NCBI GenBank assembly: GCA_964538915.1
Contig: CAZIFB010000015.1
Location: forward strand, 27,393-91,392
DNA length: 64,000 nt
Reading direction: 5' to 3'
Source: JAEUHQ01 sp964538915
Lineage (GTDB): Bacteria; Planctomycetota; UBA1135; UBA2386
Position 1 is the first letter of the stretch. Every line of letters begins with the position of its first letter. The notes beneath the pieces are model-generated. The model ran no database searches, had not been told where the DNA came from, and was given only the letters and a program-made list of their open reading frames with translations. This document shows positions 15,810-24,921 of the stretch, one piece after another. The position numbers were made by a program, and so were the translations under genes.

Positions 15810-17999
15810 TCACTGGATGGTGATCGAGAGGGCGTTGCTGAAGTCGCGGTTCAGCCATGTGCACTGACCCGTGCCGGGCTGCATGCCGACGAGCCATTGC
15901 GTGTAGAAGCGCATGCCGTCCAGCGCGGCCGCGTTCGGGATCGACAGCTGGAACGCGGCGCCTCCGAAGCCGAAGGCGGGATAGAAGACGAGGCCGCTGT
16001 AGATGTCGGGGTAGAGGCGGCACGGGCCGCACTGCAGGAAGCCCTGGTAGAGCGACAGCACGAACACGTTGAGCGGGGCGCCGTCGAGGCCGCGGACCCA
16101 CACGCCGAAGTTCGCGTTGCCGACGCGTGCGCACCCGGCGACCGAGTAGATGTCGGGGCCGCAGCCGTCGCCGCCGAACGGAATGACGACGTCGCCGTCC
16201 CGCGCCGACCAGACCGCGGCATCGAGATCGCCGTTGCCGCCGCCGCTCGTGGACACTTCCCAGAGTACGACGCCTTCGTCCTCGTGCGACGCGTGGCACT
16301 CGACCGCGAGGTTGGTCTCGATGTCGGTCGAGTTCGCGAGCAGGACCGTGGGTTCGCACGCGGTGCAGCTCAGCACGTCGATCGTCTTGCAGAACACCTC
16401 GGTGTCGCTCGACCCGGGTGCCGCGCGGCGGCGCCACGCGACGAGCGCGGATCCGTTCGTGAAACACCCGACGACCGGATCGAACTCGTCGACGTTCACC
16501 AGGCTGGTGACCGCCTGCGACGAACCGATCTTCAGGGCGGCCGCGAACGGATCGTGCCAGATCGCGACGGCGAGGACGTCGTTGTCGTTGTTGCCCTCGA
16601 TGGTCTCGTCCTCGAAGACGACGACCCAGTTGCGGCCGTCGCCATCGACGTCGGCGCTGTCGTTGTCGTTGCCTGCGTTGGTGATCGCGTCCGTTGCCAG
16701 CACGTTGACGTCGCGATCGACAAGGACGAGCTGCGGCTTGGTGTTGCCGCTGAAACCCGGCGTCTGGCCGTAGACGATCAGGTATCGGCCGAGGGCGCCG
16801 CCGTCGTGGGCGATGCGCGGGCGGCCGACGCTGCTCGGCGCGGTCGCCGAACCGACGGTCAGCGGCGCCGACGTGGCGATGATCCCGTTGGAGAAGAGCG
16901 TCATCGTGCTGCACTGGATCGCGGTCAGCGACGAGTTGCGGAACACGAGCACGAGGTCGTCCACGGTCCCCGTGATGTCGCCGCCGAGGTCGGGTTCGAT
17001 CTGGTTGTTGGCGCCGGACACCGCGGTGAACTCGTTGCTCACGGTTCCTGTCGATGCGACGGAGCGCGTGAACAGATCGCCGCCCCGCGTCCAGACGGCG
17101 AGCCACGCGCTGCGCATCGGCACCGCCGCGGCGGTCGGATCGCGGTCGTCGCCGGTGCCGGTGGTGATCGCGAACAACGAGCCGGTGACGGCGCCGGAGC
17201 CGTCCACGCGGATGCCGCGGATGTCGCGGTCGGTCGCGCTGAACTCGCGCTCGAAGACGCAGAGGTATATGTCGCCGGCAACACACGGCGCCGTCAGCTC
17301 GGGATCCTGGTAGTCCTGCGTCGAACTCGTCACCGGGAAGATCGCACCGACCTGCGGATCGAGGACGAGCGGCAGCGCGGCGCCGTCGACGAACGACGCG
17401 GGGAGCTTCAGTTCGACGACCCGGCCGTCGCAGGTGATCGTGCCGCGCACGCTCCTGCCCGCGGCATCGATGCCGGTGACGCCGCCGATCGCGACCCCGC
17501 CGATTTCGGGCAGTTCGAACCGGAGGCCGTCCGCCGTGCCCGACACGAGCGGCAAGTCCGTGTCGACCGCGATGCGTACGACGAGGTCGCCGCCGCCCGC
17601 GGGAAGCCGTTCGAAGACGAACGACTGCTCGAGCCCGCGCGCCGTCACGTCGTAGCGCTCGACGACACCGCCGCGGTCGTAGCGGGCCTGTTGCCCGGCG
17701 GCTTCGGGTGCGGTGCCGGAGGTCGGCGACATCACGGCGCCGCGGCCGAAAGCCAGCGTGCGCAGCGAGAGCGGGTGGTTGTGAGTCGCGCGCCGCCCGA
17801 GGGCCGGCGTGAACTCGACGCCGTCCGCGCGGAACGCGGCCTTGAAGTCGGGGCCGATGCCCCAGAGTTCCCCGTCGAGTTCCTGCAGCGCAGTCGCTTC
17901 GCGGAGGCGCAGGTGCAGCGGGTCGGGACCCTGGGCGGGCGCGGGGGAAACGAGGAACGACAACGCTGCCGCGGCGGCGCGGGGGAGATGGCTCTTCAT
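15810..17999 (-). CDS. large secreted protein, family B (copy 1)
   Basis: 729 residues with a signal peptide (about 1-23, ending PAPAQ). The N-terminal domain carries ELWGIGPDFKAAFRADG, EFTPALGRRA, LEQSFVFERLPAGGGDLVVR, IGGVTGIDAAG and LPASFVD...LDPQVG. Central repeats include a DVDGDGRNWVVVFEDE loop that looks Ca-binding, and a Cys pair (SCTACEPTVLL). The C-terminal domain has GNANFGVWV, CGPCRLY, FQLSIPN...DGMRFYTQWLVG and SNALSITI, the same frame of motifs as family A. Gaps are 14 bases to A and 108 to A'. Function unknown; likely exported structural or binding protein. Confidence 0.8.
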   Translation of the reverse strand: MKSHLPRAAAAALSFLVSPAPAQGPDPLHLRLREATALQELDGELWGIGPDFKAAFRADGVEFTPALGRRATHNHPLSLRTLAFGRGAVMSPTSGTAPEAAGQQARYDRGGVVERYDVTARGLEQSFVFERLPAGGGDLVVRIAVDTDLPLVSGTADGLRFELPEIGGVAIGGVTGIDAAGRSVRGTITCDGRVVELKLPASFVDGAALPLVLDPQVGAIFPVTSSTQDYQDPELTAPCVAGDIYLCVFEREFSATDRDIRGIRVDGSGAVTGSLFAITTGTGDDRDPTAAAVPMRSAWLAVWTRGGDLFTRSVASTGTVSNEFTAVSGANNQIEPDLGGDITGTVDDLVLVFRNSSLTAIQCSTMTLFSNGIIATSAPLTVGSATAPSSVGRPRIAHDGGALGRYLIVYGQTPGFSGNTKPQLVLVDRDVNVLATDAITNAGNDNDSADVDGDGRNWVVVFEDETIEGNNDNDVLAVAIWHDPFAAALKIGSSQAVTSLVNVDEFDPVVGCFTNGSALVAWRRRAAPGSSDTEVFCKTIDVLSCTACEPTVLLANSTDIETNLAVECHASHEDEGVVLWEVSTSGGGNGDLDAAVWSARDGDVVIPFGGDGCGPDIYSVAGCARVGNANFGVWVRGLDGAPLNVFVLSLYQGFLQCGPCRLYPDIYSGLVFYPAFGFGGAAFQLSIPNAAALDGMRFYTQWLVGMQPGTGQCTWLNRDFSNALSITIQ

Positions 18000-18107
18000 G
18001 TTGCGGATCGAACCCTCGGGGAGGGCAGCGAACCGGGCCGCGGTTCCGTTCGCGCCGGCCGAGTTTTTCTCCGGACTTCGAGAAGAGCGCGCGCCCCGGG
18101 AGGATGG

Positions 18108-20297
18108 TCAGGGCTGGAGCGTGACGATCATCCGGTTGCTCGCGGCGAGGTTGGGCACGATCGGGCACGGGCTCTGCGCGGCGGGCCACAGCAGCCACTG
18201 GAACTCGATGTCGGTACCGAGGTAGCTCGGGTCGCACCACGGCTTGAACGCGTAGGTGGAGCTGCCGGCCTGCGCGAGGGTGGCTTCGAGGACGATGAAG
18301 TTCGTGAGTTCGCAGCCGCAGAGGACCGACGAGCCGCCGAGGCTCAGGCTGATCAGGGCGAACGGTGCGGTGGGGTCCCCGCCGGACAGGGCGAACGCGA
18401 ACTGGTCGTTGCCGGGCGAGAACGGGCCCGTGGCGCTCGCAGTGCCGCCGTTGCCGCAGCCGGGCGTCAGGTTGACGGGGGGGACGCCGACCATCGCGGC
18501 GTAGCGCTGGCCGACCACGCTGTCGTCGAAGGGTGCCGTGGCGTCGGTTTCGTCCCACGCGATCAGGCCGCGCGTCGTGGTGCCGCCGCCGGCGAACTCG
18601 GCCGCGATCGCGGGCCCGCGGGCGTTCGGTCGCGCGACCGTCGCGAGCGTGAACGTCTGGCTGCAGATCTCGCAGTCGCGCTTCATCGCGACGCCGCGGA
18701 TGTCGTTGTCGAACGGGTTGCCGGTGCCGTCGACCCAGGTGACGAGAAAGCGTTCGCCGAGCCAGCCGACCGCGCACGCGCCGCTCTGCGGCGTGCCGAG
18801 CACCGTCGGCGTGAGGCCGGCCGTGAACGTCGAGCCGGTCCACGTGATCTGGCGCGTGATCGTCTCACCGGCGAAGTTGCGGCACGAGGCGACGAAGTCG
18901 GTGCCGTCGCCGTCGATGGCGAGGAACGCCTGCTTCGCCGGATCCGACGTGGCGACGTGCTCCCATTCGCCGAGGTAGGCGCCGTCGTAGTCGAGCGCGT
19001 AGACGTTCTGTCCGCCGATCCCGTCGGGCTTGCGCAGGAACAGCGCCGTGATGCCGGACGGCGTGCGGCTCCTCGGCAGCGCGAACAGGTCCCCGGTGGG
19101 CGCCGTCATCGAGGACGTGAGGTCCGCGGGCGGACTGGCGCTGAGACTTCCCAGCGGGCTCACTTCGATGGAGCTGGTGTGCAGGATCGTGATGTCCTCG
19201 AAGGTCGTCGTGGTGTTGATGGTGCGCGCCCACACGACGAGGGTGTCCGTGCCGATCGTCGAGCGGTCACCCGAAGTCGCGATCCACTTGCCGTTCGGGG
19301 TCGAGGCGCCGGTGGACACCGTGATCGTCGTGCCCAGGGATGTGCCGTTCACCGGGCGCGCCTTCAGCACCCACGGCCCGACCATCGACGTTCCCTCGAG
19401 CCAGCACACGACGTGGCGACTGCGGCCGCGCACGTAGCTGACCTTCGGTGCGCGATCCGGCCCGCCGGACAGCGTGAACACGAGCAGCGGGCCCGACAAC
19501 GTGCCGTTCGCCGCGATCTGCTGGCCGTAGATGTCCTGGTTGAACTGCGAGTAGCTGCGCCGCCACACGACGAGCGTCGTGTCGGTCGCGTTGCCGTACG
19601 CGGCGTCGATCTGGTCGTCGTTGTCGGTCGCGCTGCCGAGCAGGAAGCCCGTCGCGAGCAACGGATCGAGCGTCATCGGGTAGCTCGCGGCGTCGACGAA
19701 CGCGGCGGGCAGCCGCAGTTCGAGGGCGCCGTCGTGGACGCCGAGACCGCCGCGGCACGTGCGGCCGGTCGCGTCGATGCCGGTCACCGCACCGATCGTG
19801 ACGCCGCCGACCGCGCCGTCGTGGAAGAACAGCGAACCGTCGTCGCGCGTCTTCGGCTGCAGCGTCGTCGTCAGCGCGCAGCGAACGACGAGGTCGCCGC
19901 TGCCCGCGGGTCGGTCCAGGAACACGAAACTCTGCTCCAGCCCGCCCGTGCGGCAGTCCCAGCGTTCGACGAATACACCGCGGTCGATCGCGACGTGCGA
20001 CTCGCCGGTGCGCAGTTCGCCCGCGGTCATGCCGTCGTGGCTCCACACGATCGTCCCGTCGCGTTCGACGCCGGACAGCTGCAGCCTCAGTTCGCGATCG
20101 CTCGGCGCCGAGAGACCGAGCGCCGGCGTGAAGGTGACGCCGTCCGGCGCGACCTTCGCCTTGTAGTCGCGGCCGATCGCCCACGTGGCGCCGGCCTCGT
20201 CGCGAACGACCGCGTGCGCATCGTGGAGGTCGAACGTCTGTGCCGCGAGCGAGCCGACGAGTGCTGCCGGAACGAAGAATCTGGAGAGGGTTGCCAT
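18108..20297 (-). CDS. large secreted protein, family A (copy 2)
   Basis: 729 residues, paralogue of the 13621-15795 product. The signal peptide ends GSLAAQ, the same cleavage context as the secreted protein at 3184-4383. Shared blocks: WAIGRDYKAKVAPDG, TFTPALG, LEQSFVFLDRPAGSGDLVVR, GAVTGIDATG and LPAAFVDAASYPMTLDPLLATGF. Middle part: DGDGTDFVASCRNFAGE and FLVTWVDGTGNPFDNDIRG. The Cys-rich C-terminal domain is almost the same as in copy 1. Only 4 bases separate it from the upstream B' gene, so the ATG at 20295-20297 probably depends on coupled translation. An upstream in-frame start would overlap the B' stop. Confidence 0.8.
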   Translation of the reverse strand: MATLSRFFVPAALVGSLAAQTFDLHDAHAVVRDEAGATWAIGRDYKAKVAPDGVTFTPALGLSAPSDRELRLQLSGVERDGTIVWSHDGMTAGELRTGESHVAIDRGVFVERWDCRTGGLEQSFVFLDRPAGSGDLVVRCALTTTLQPKTRDDGSLFFHDGAVGGVTIGAVTGIDATGRTCRGGLGVHDGALELRLPAAFVDAASYPMTLDPLLATGFLLGSATDNDDQIDAAYGNATDTTLVVWRRSYSQFNQDIYGQQIAANGTLSGPLLVFTLSGGPDRAPKVSYVRGRSRHVVCWLEGTSMVGPWVLKARPVNGTSLGTTITVSTGASTPNGKWIATSGDRSTIGTDTLVVWARTINTTTTFEDITILHTSSIEVSPLGSLSASPPADLTSSMTAPTGDLFALPRSRTPSGITALFLRKPDGIGGQNVYALDYDGAYLGEWEHVATSDPAKQAFLAIDGDGTDFVASCRNFAGETITRQITWTGSTFTAGLTPTVLGTPQSGACAVGWLGERFLVTWVDGTGNPFDNDIRGVAMKRDCEICSQTFTLATVARPNARGPAIAAEFAGGGTTTRGLIAWDETDATAPFDDSVVGQRYAAMVGVPPVNLTPGCGNGGTASATGPFSPGNDQFAFALSGGDPTAPFALISLSLGGSSVLCGCELTNFIVLEATLAQAGSSTYAFKPWCDPSYLGTDIEFQWLLWPAAQSPCPIVPNLAASNRMIVTLQP

Positions 20298-20301
20298 GGG
20301 A

Positions 20302-22497
20302 TCAATCGATGGTGACGGCGACGGCATTGCTGAAGTCGGCTTGCAGGAACGAACAGGCGGCGCCGGCCGTGTTGTTGTTCACGAGCCACTGCGCGAAGAA
20401 GGTGAGATCGTGGAGTGCCGAGAGCGGCGGGATCGGCACGATGGTGCTCGCGAAGCCGTCGGTGCCGGAGACGGACGGGACGACGATGCCGTCGAACGGG
20501 TCGGCGTAGAGGCGGCAGCCGCCGCAGGTGAGCCACGACGCGTTCAGCGAGATCACGAGCGTGCAGAACGACGGGCCGTCGGTGCCGTGCACCTGCACGA
20601 GGTGGTTCAGGTTGCCGACGCGCGCGCACCCGTCGATGGTCGGGAGCGCGAGGCCGCAGTCCTGCGCGCCGAACGGCTTCACGCGGGTGCCGTCGTCGGC
20701 CTGCCATGCGACCGCGTTCAGGTCGCCGTTCGCGCCGCTCACCGTCGACGTTTCCCACACGACGAGGCCGCTGTCGTCCTGGGTCGCGTGCGCCGCGACC
20801 GTGAGGTTGGTCTCGATGTCCGAGGTGTTCGCGAGCAGCACGGTCGGTTCGCACTCCGCGCACGAGAGCTGGTCGATCGTCTTCATGAACACTTCCGTGT
20901 TCGCCGAACCCGGCGCGGCGCGGCGGCGCCAGGCGAGGATCGCCGAGCCGCTGCGGTAGCACGCGATCGCGGGATCGATCTCGTCGACGTTCGCGATCGC
21001 CGTCACGATGGTGAAGCTGCCGACCCAGAGCGTGCCCTGGTGTTCGTCGTACGACACCGGCACGGCGCGGATGTCGTTGTCGCCCGAACCCTCGGTCGCC
21101 TCGCTCTCGAAGGTCACGACGAAGCGGTCGCCGTCGCCGTCGACGTCCGGACTGTCCTCGTCGTTGGTCGTGCTGGTCGCTGCGGCCGTCGCGAGCACGA
21201 CGAGGTTGCGATCGACCATCACGAGCTGCGGCTTCGTGTCGGCGCCGACGATCGCGGAGGTGCGCGGGTAGACGATCAGGAAGCGGCCGGCGTCACCGCC
21301 GTGGTGCGAGATGCGTGGCCGGCCGAGGCTCGCGAGAACCGGCGTCGGAACGAGCGTAGTGGTGCCGAACGACGACAGCGTGCCGGTGGAGGACACCTGG
21401 AGCTGCACGCCCTGGATCGTGTTCTGCGTCGTGTTGCGATAGACGAGCACCGCGTCGTCGGCGCTCGTCGTCGTCTCGCTGCCGAGGTCGGGCTCGATCT
21501 GGTTGTCGGTTCCCGTCGCTGCGGCGACCTCGCTGCCGACGACGGTGCCGCCGGTGATCGGCCGCGCGAACAGGTCGCCGCCGCGTTCGTAGGCGATCAC
21601 GTGCGCGTTGCGCAGCGTCACGAAGCCGATCGTCGGGTTCCGATCGAGGTTCGCGCCGGTGGTGACGGCGAACAGGCTGCCGGTCACGCTGCCGTTGCCG
21701 TCGATGCGGATGGCGCGGATGTCGTTGTCGCTGGCGCTGATCGCGAAGGTGAACGCGCACAGGTACGAGCCGATGCCGAACGGTGCCGACAGTTCCGGGT
21801 CCTCGTAGTCGGCGATCGAGTTGGTCACCGCGAACACGGTGCCGATCTGCGGGTCGAGCACGAGCGGCATCGTCGCCGCGTCGCAGAACGCCGCGGGCAG
21901 CCGCAGCTCCATCCGACCGTCCGCATACGTGATGTCGCCGCGGACCCGTTCGCCGCGCGCGTCGATGCCGGTCACGCCGCCGATCGCGACGCCGCCCAGT
22001 TCGGGCAGCTCGAAGCGCAGGCCGTCGTCGCCGCCATGAACGAGCGGGAGATCGGTGGCGACCGAGACGCGGACGACGAGGTCGCCGCGGCCTTCCGGCA
22101 GGCGATCGAAGACGAACGACTGCGCGATGCCGCGCGGGGACACGTCGTAGCGTTCGATCGCGATCCCGCGGTCGTACGCGACGCGCAACCCGGTCGCGGC
22201 CGGCTCGGCTTCCCGGACCGGCGCCGGCACCGGGCCGCGACCGATCGCGAGAGTGCGCAGCGAGAGCGGGTGGTTGTGCGGAGCGCGCCTTCCGAGTGCC
22301 GGCGTGAACTCGACGCCGTCGGTGCGGAAGGCCGCCTTGAAATCCGGACCGATGCCCCAGAGTTCGCCGTCGAGGCGCTGCAGTGCCGCGGCACTTCGCA
22401 GGCTCCGCGCGAGGGTCTCGGGGGCCTGGGCCACCGCGGTGGCGGCGAGAACGGGCAGCACGATGGCGGCGGCCCGGCGGAGGAGCGATGTGGTCAT
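20302..22497 (-). CDS. large secreted protein, family B (copy 2), first gene of operon
   Basis: 731 residues with a signal peptide (1-24, ending ATAVAQ). Matches family B copy 1 across the whole length: ELWGIGPDFKAAFRTDG, IAQSFVFDRLPEGRGDLVVR, GGVTGIDARGERVRGDIT, NDEDSPDVDGDGDRFVVTFE, SCAECEPTVLLANTSDIETN and the C-terminal CGGCRLYADPFD...SNAVAVTI. The promoter should lie in the 122 bases between its ATG and the divergent ALDH-like gene; I did not find a convincing -35/-10 pair there. Confidence 0.8.
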   Translation of the reverse strand: MTTSLLRRAAAIVLPVLAATAVAQAPETLARSLRSAAALQRLDGELWGIGPDFKAAFRTDGVEFTPALGRRAPHNHPLSLRTLAIGRGPVPAPVREAEPAATGLRVAYDRGIAIERYDVSPRGIAQSFVFDRLPEGRGDLVVRVSVATDLPLVHGGDDGLRFELPELGGVAIGGVTGIDARGERVRGDITYADGRMELRLPAAFCDAATMPLVLDPQIGTVFAVTNSIADYEDPELSAPFGIGSYLCAFTFAISASDNDIRAIRIDGNGSVTGSLFAVTTGANLDRNPTIGFVTLRNAHVIAYERGGDLFARPITGGTVVGSEVAAATGTDNQIEPDLGSETTTSADDAVLVYRNTTQNTIQGVQLQVSSTGTLSSFGTTTLVPTPVLASLGRPRISHHGGDAGRFLIVYPRTSAIVGADTKPQLVMVDRNLVVLATAAATSTTNDEDSPDVDGDGDRFVVTFESEATEGSGDNDIRAVPVSYDEHQGTLWVGSFTIVTAIANVDEIDPAIACYRSGSAILAWRRRAAPGSANTEVFMKTIDQLSCAECEPTVLLANTSDIETNLTVAAHATQDDSGLVVWETSTVSGANGDLNAVAWQADDGTRVKPFGAQDCGLALPTIDGCARVGNLNHLVQVHGTDGPSFCTLVISLNASWLTCGGCRLYADPFDGIVVPSVSGTDGFASTIVPIPPLSALHDLTFFAQWLVNNNTAGAACSFLQADFSNAVAVTID

Positions 22498-22619
22498 GGT
22501 GCGTACGGACGTCCGCTTGGGGCAGCGAGGCGGCGTCCGGCCGCGTTTGCCCCCTCTGCGATTTCGCGGCGGCCACGCGCTTGCGGGGCCGGTGCCTTCC
22601 TGGCACCGTTCTCCCTGCC

Positions 22620-23468
22620 ATGCCCGTTCCGGTCCCGAAGACCTACAAACTGTTCGTCGGCGGCAAGTTCCCCCGGAGCGAGTCGGGGCGGTCGTTCCAG
22701 CCGACCGGCAACCCCGCGATCAACGTCGCGCGCGGGAGCAAGAAGGACCTGCGCGACGCCGTGGTCGCCGCGCGGGCGGGACTCGCGGCGTGGAGCGGCA
22801 GCAGCGCCTACCTGCGCGGCCAGATCCTCTACCGGCTCGCCGAGATGCTCGAGACGCGGCGACCGGCGATGCAGGAAGAGCTGCGTGCCGGCGGCGCGAC
22901 CGCGGCGGCCGCCAAGAGGGAACTCGACGCCGCGATCTCCCTGGTGACCTGGTACGCGGGCCTCTGCGACAAGGTGCAGAGCCTGCTCGGGAGCCAGAAC
23001 GCGGTGAACGGCCCGTTCTTCAACTTCTCGACCGTCGAGCCGACGGGCGTCGTGGGAGTGATCGCGCCCGACGCACCCGCGCTCGCAGGCGTGCTGGCGC
23101 TCGCGCTGCCGGTGCTCGTCTCCGGCAACGCGGTCGTGGCTCTCGTCAGCGAAGCGGCTCCGTTCGCGGGTCTCGCACTCGGCGAAGTGTGTGCGTCGAG
23201 CGACGTGCCCGGCGGTGCGTTGAACCTCCTGTCCGGCCACCGCGCCGAGCTGGCGGGTCAGTTCGCGGCGCATCGCGACGTCGACGGGCTCCTCGTGGCC
23301 GGCCGACCGGACGCCGCGTTGACGGCCGCCGCCGCGGACAACTGCAAGCGGGTGCGCTACTGCGAACGGAGCGCTGCCGAGTGGATGAATCCCGAACGCA
23401 TGCGGTCCCTCGCGCTCGTCGAGCCGTTCGTGGAGTGCAAGACGCTGTGGCATCCGGTGGCCTGGTGA
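22620..23468 (+). CDS. truncated aldehyde dehydrogenase-like protein without catalytic cysteine
   Basis: 282 residues matching only the N-terminal half of ALDH enzymes (usually about 480). Present: YKLFVGGKFPRSESGRSF, the alpha-helical DLRDAVVAARAGLAAWSG, and PTGVVGVIAPDAPALAGVL followed by LVSGNAVVALVSE, matching the cofactor-binding region but with PDAP in place of PWNFP. The general-base Glu and nucleophile Cys segments are absent. The end (LVEPFVECKTLWHPVAW) looks like a natural terminus, not a frameshift scar. From memory, a short ALDH-like paralogue next to deoC also occurs in actinobacteria. Likely a partner subunit of the ALDH at 1659-3170 rather than an enzyme (inference). deoA follows after 75 bases. 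Confidence 0.8.
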   Translation: MPVPVPKTYKLFVGGKFPRSESGRSFQPTGNPAINVARGSKKDLRDAVVAARAGLAAWSGSSAYLRGQILYRLAEMLETRRPAMQEELRAGGATAAAAKRELDAAISLVTWYAGLCDKVQSLLGSQNAVNGPFFNFSTVEPTGVVGVIAPDAPALAGVLALALPVLVSGNAVVALVSEAAPFAGLALGEVCASSDVPGGALNLLSGHRAELAGQFAAHRDVDGLLVAGRPDAALTAAAADNCKRVRYCERSAAEWMNPERMRSLALVEPFVECKTLWHPVAW

Positions 23469-23543
23469 AGGCGACGCCGTGGGCGGCTTCCGCGCCGCGA
23501 ATCGAACCGACCGGCGCGTCGGGAGCCTCGTAGGGGAGAGACC

Positions 23544-24854
23544 ATGCACGACCATCCAGCCCGCCTGATCGCGAAGAAGCGCGACGGCGGGGAGCTCTCG
23601 GCGACCGAGATCCGCGACCTCGTTTCCGGCGTCGTCGACGGCTCGCTCGGCGACGCGCAGCTCGGAGCGTTTCTGATGGCGGTCTGCTGCAACGGGATGA
23701 CCGAGGCGGAAACGGCGGCGCTGACGCTGGCGATGCGCGATTCGGGCCGCGTGCTGCAGAACGACCACGTGCCGCGGAAGAAGATCGACAAACACTCGAC
23801 CGGCGGTGTCGGCGACAAGGTGAGCCTCGTGCTGGCACCGCTCGTGGCGGCGGCCGGCGTCGCGGTGCCGATGGTGAGCGGGCGGGGCCTCGGCCACACG
23901 GGCGGCACGATCGACAAGCTCGCGTCGCTGCCGGGCTACCGGACCGACCTCTCGATCGAGCGCTTCCAGACCGTTCTCGATCAGTGCGGTTACGCGATGA
24001 TGGCGCCGAGTGTCGACCTCGCGCCCGCGGACCGGCGCATGTATGCGACCCGCGACATCAGCGGCACCGTCGAGAGCATCCCGCTCATCACCAGCTCGAT
24101 CCTGTCGAAGAAGCTCGCGGAGGGCATCGACGGACTCGTCATGGACGTGAAGTGCGGTCGCGCCGCGTTCATGAAGGAGGAGAACGACGCGGTCGCGCTG
24201 ATGGAGGGCCTCGTCGCCACCGGCCGTGCCGCCGGCATCCGCATGGCGGCGTTGCTCACGGACATGGACCACCCGCTCGGCCGGGCACTCGGCAACTCGC
24301 TGGAGGTGGCCGAAGTGCTCGCGGCACTCGAGGGGCAGTGCCCCGACGATCTGCGCGCGGTCACCCTGGCACTCGGCGTCGAGATGATGCTGCTCGCCGG
24401 CGTCGCTCCGGACGCCGAGACGGCGCAGGCGACCCTCGAACGACTCTGGCGCGACGGCGTCGTGCGCCAGGTCTTCCGCCACAACCTCGAGTTGCAGGGC
24501 GGCGACCCGAGCGTGATGGACGATCCGGCCCTGCTCGGCCGCGCGCCGGTCGTGGTGCCCGTCGAAGCCGCGCGCCCCGGCTTCGTCGCCGACGTCGATC
24601 CGCTCGCACTCGGTCACGTCGTCGTCGACCTCGGCGGAGGGCGGCGGCAGCCGAGCGACGCGATCGATCCGCACGTCGGCATCGTTCTGAAGAAGACGCT
24701 CGGCGACCCGGTGGAGTCCGGCGACGTGCTGGCCTTCGTGCACGCGCGGACGGCGACAGCGGCCCACGCCGCGGCGCCCCGTGTGCTCGCGGCGATGCCG
24801 ATCGGCGACGAGCGTCGCCGCCGCCGACCGATCGTCCTGCGCCGGATGGCGTGA
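23544..24854 (+). CDS. deoA: thymidine / pyrimidine-nucleoside phosphorylase
   Basis: Phosphorolysis of (deoxy)pyrimidine nucleosides to base and (deoxy)ribose 1-phosphate. 436 residues, normal length. The family signature KHSTGGVGDK is at 83-92, followed by VPMVSGRGLGHTGGTIDKL, LITSSILSKKLAEGIDGLVMDVKCG and the C-terminal DPHVGIVLKKTLGDPVESGD (PYNP_C-like). GGGGAGAG lies 5 bases before the ATG. With deoC it forms the deoxynucleoside salvage route; a phosphopentomutase is not in this window. Confidence 0.95.
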   Translation: MHDHPARLIAKKRDGGELSATEIRDLVSGVVDGSLGDAQLGAFLMAVCCNGMTEAETAALTLAMRDSGRVLQNDHVPRKKIDKHSTGGVGDKVSLVLAPLVAAAGVAVPMVSGRGLGHTGGTIDKLASLPGYRTDLSIERFQTVLDQCGYAMMAPSVDLAPADRRMYATRDISGTVESIPLITSSILSKKLAEGIDGLVMDVKCGRAAFMKEENDAVALMEGLVATGRAAGIRMAALLTDMDHPLGRALGNSLEVAEVLAALEGQCPDDLRAVTLALGVEMMLLAGVAPDAETAQATLERLWRDGVVRQVFRHNLELQGGDPSVMDDPALLGRAPVVVPVEAARPGFVADVDPLALGHVVVDLGGGRRQPSDAIDPHVGIVLKKTLGDPVESGDVLAFVHARTATAAHAAAPRVLAAMPIGDERRRRRPIVLRRMA

Positions 24855-24921
24855 CGGCACCGGCGGTTCCGCGCCACGGACCTGCGTCGGGCAGACGCGC
24901 GACGATGAGAACCGGCAATCC

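Larger units (their letters stand above)
13621..22497 (-). repeat. tandem duplication of a two-gene cassette (B-A, B-A)
   Basis: Transcription order is B' (20302-22497), A' (18108-20297), B (15810-17999), A (13621-15795). A and A' are paralogous throughout, as are B and B'. The encoded lengths are similar (724, 729, 729 and 731 aa). The last 240 bases of A and A' differ at only about 20 positions by hand count, much less than the upstream parts, as expected after gene conversion or selection on the C-terminal domain. Confidence 0.75.

Noticed and set aside
18000..18107. TTCTC/GAGAA hairpin between the two secreted-protein cassettes as a terminator
   Set aside because: Short stem, no T-run in the direction of transcription, so the four genes are treated as one operon.
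15744..20315. 1523-residue open frame on the plus strand across the secreted-protein operon
   Set aside because: Antisense of genes with signal peptides and conserved paralogy; composition is unstructured Arg/Asp/Gly/Val.
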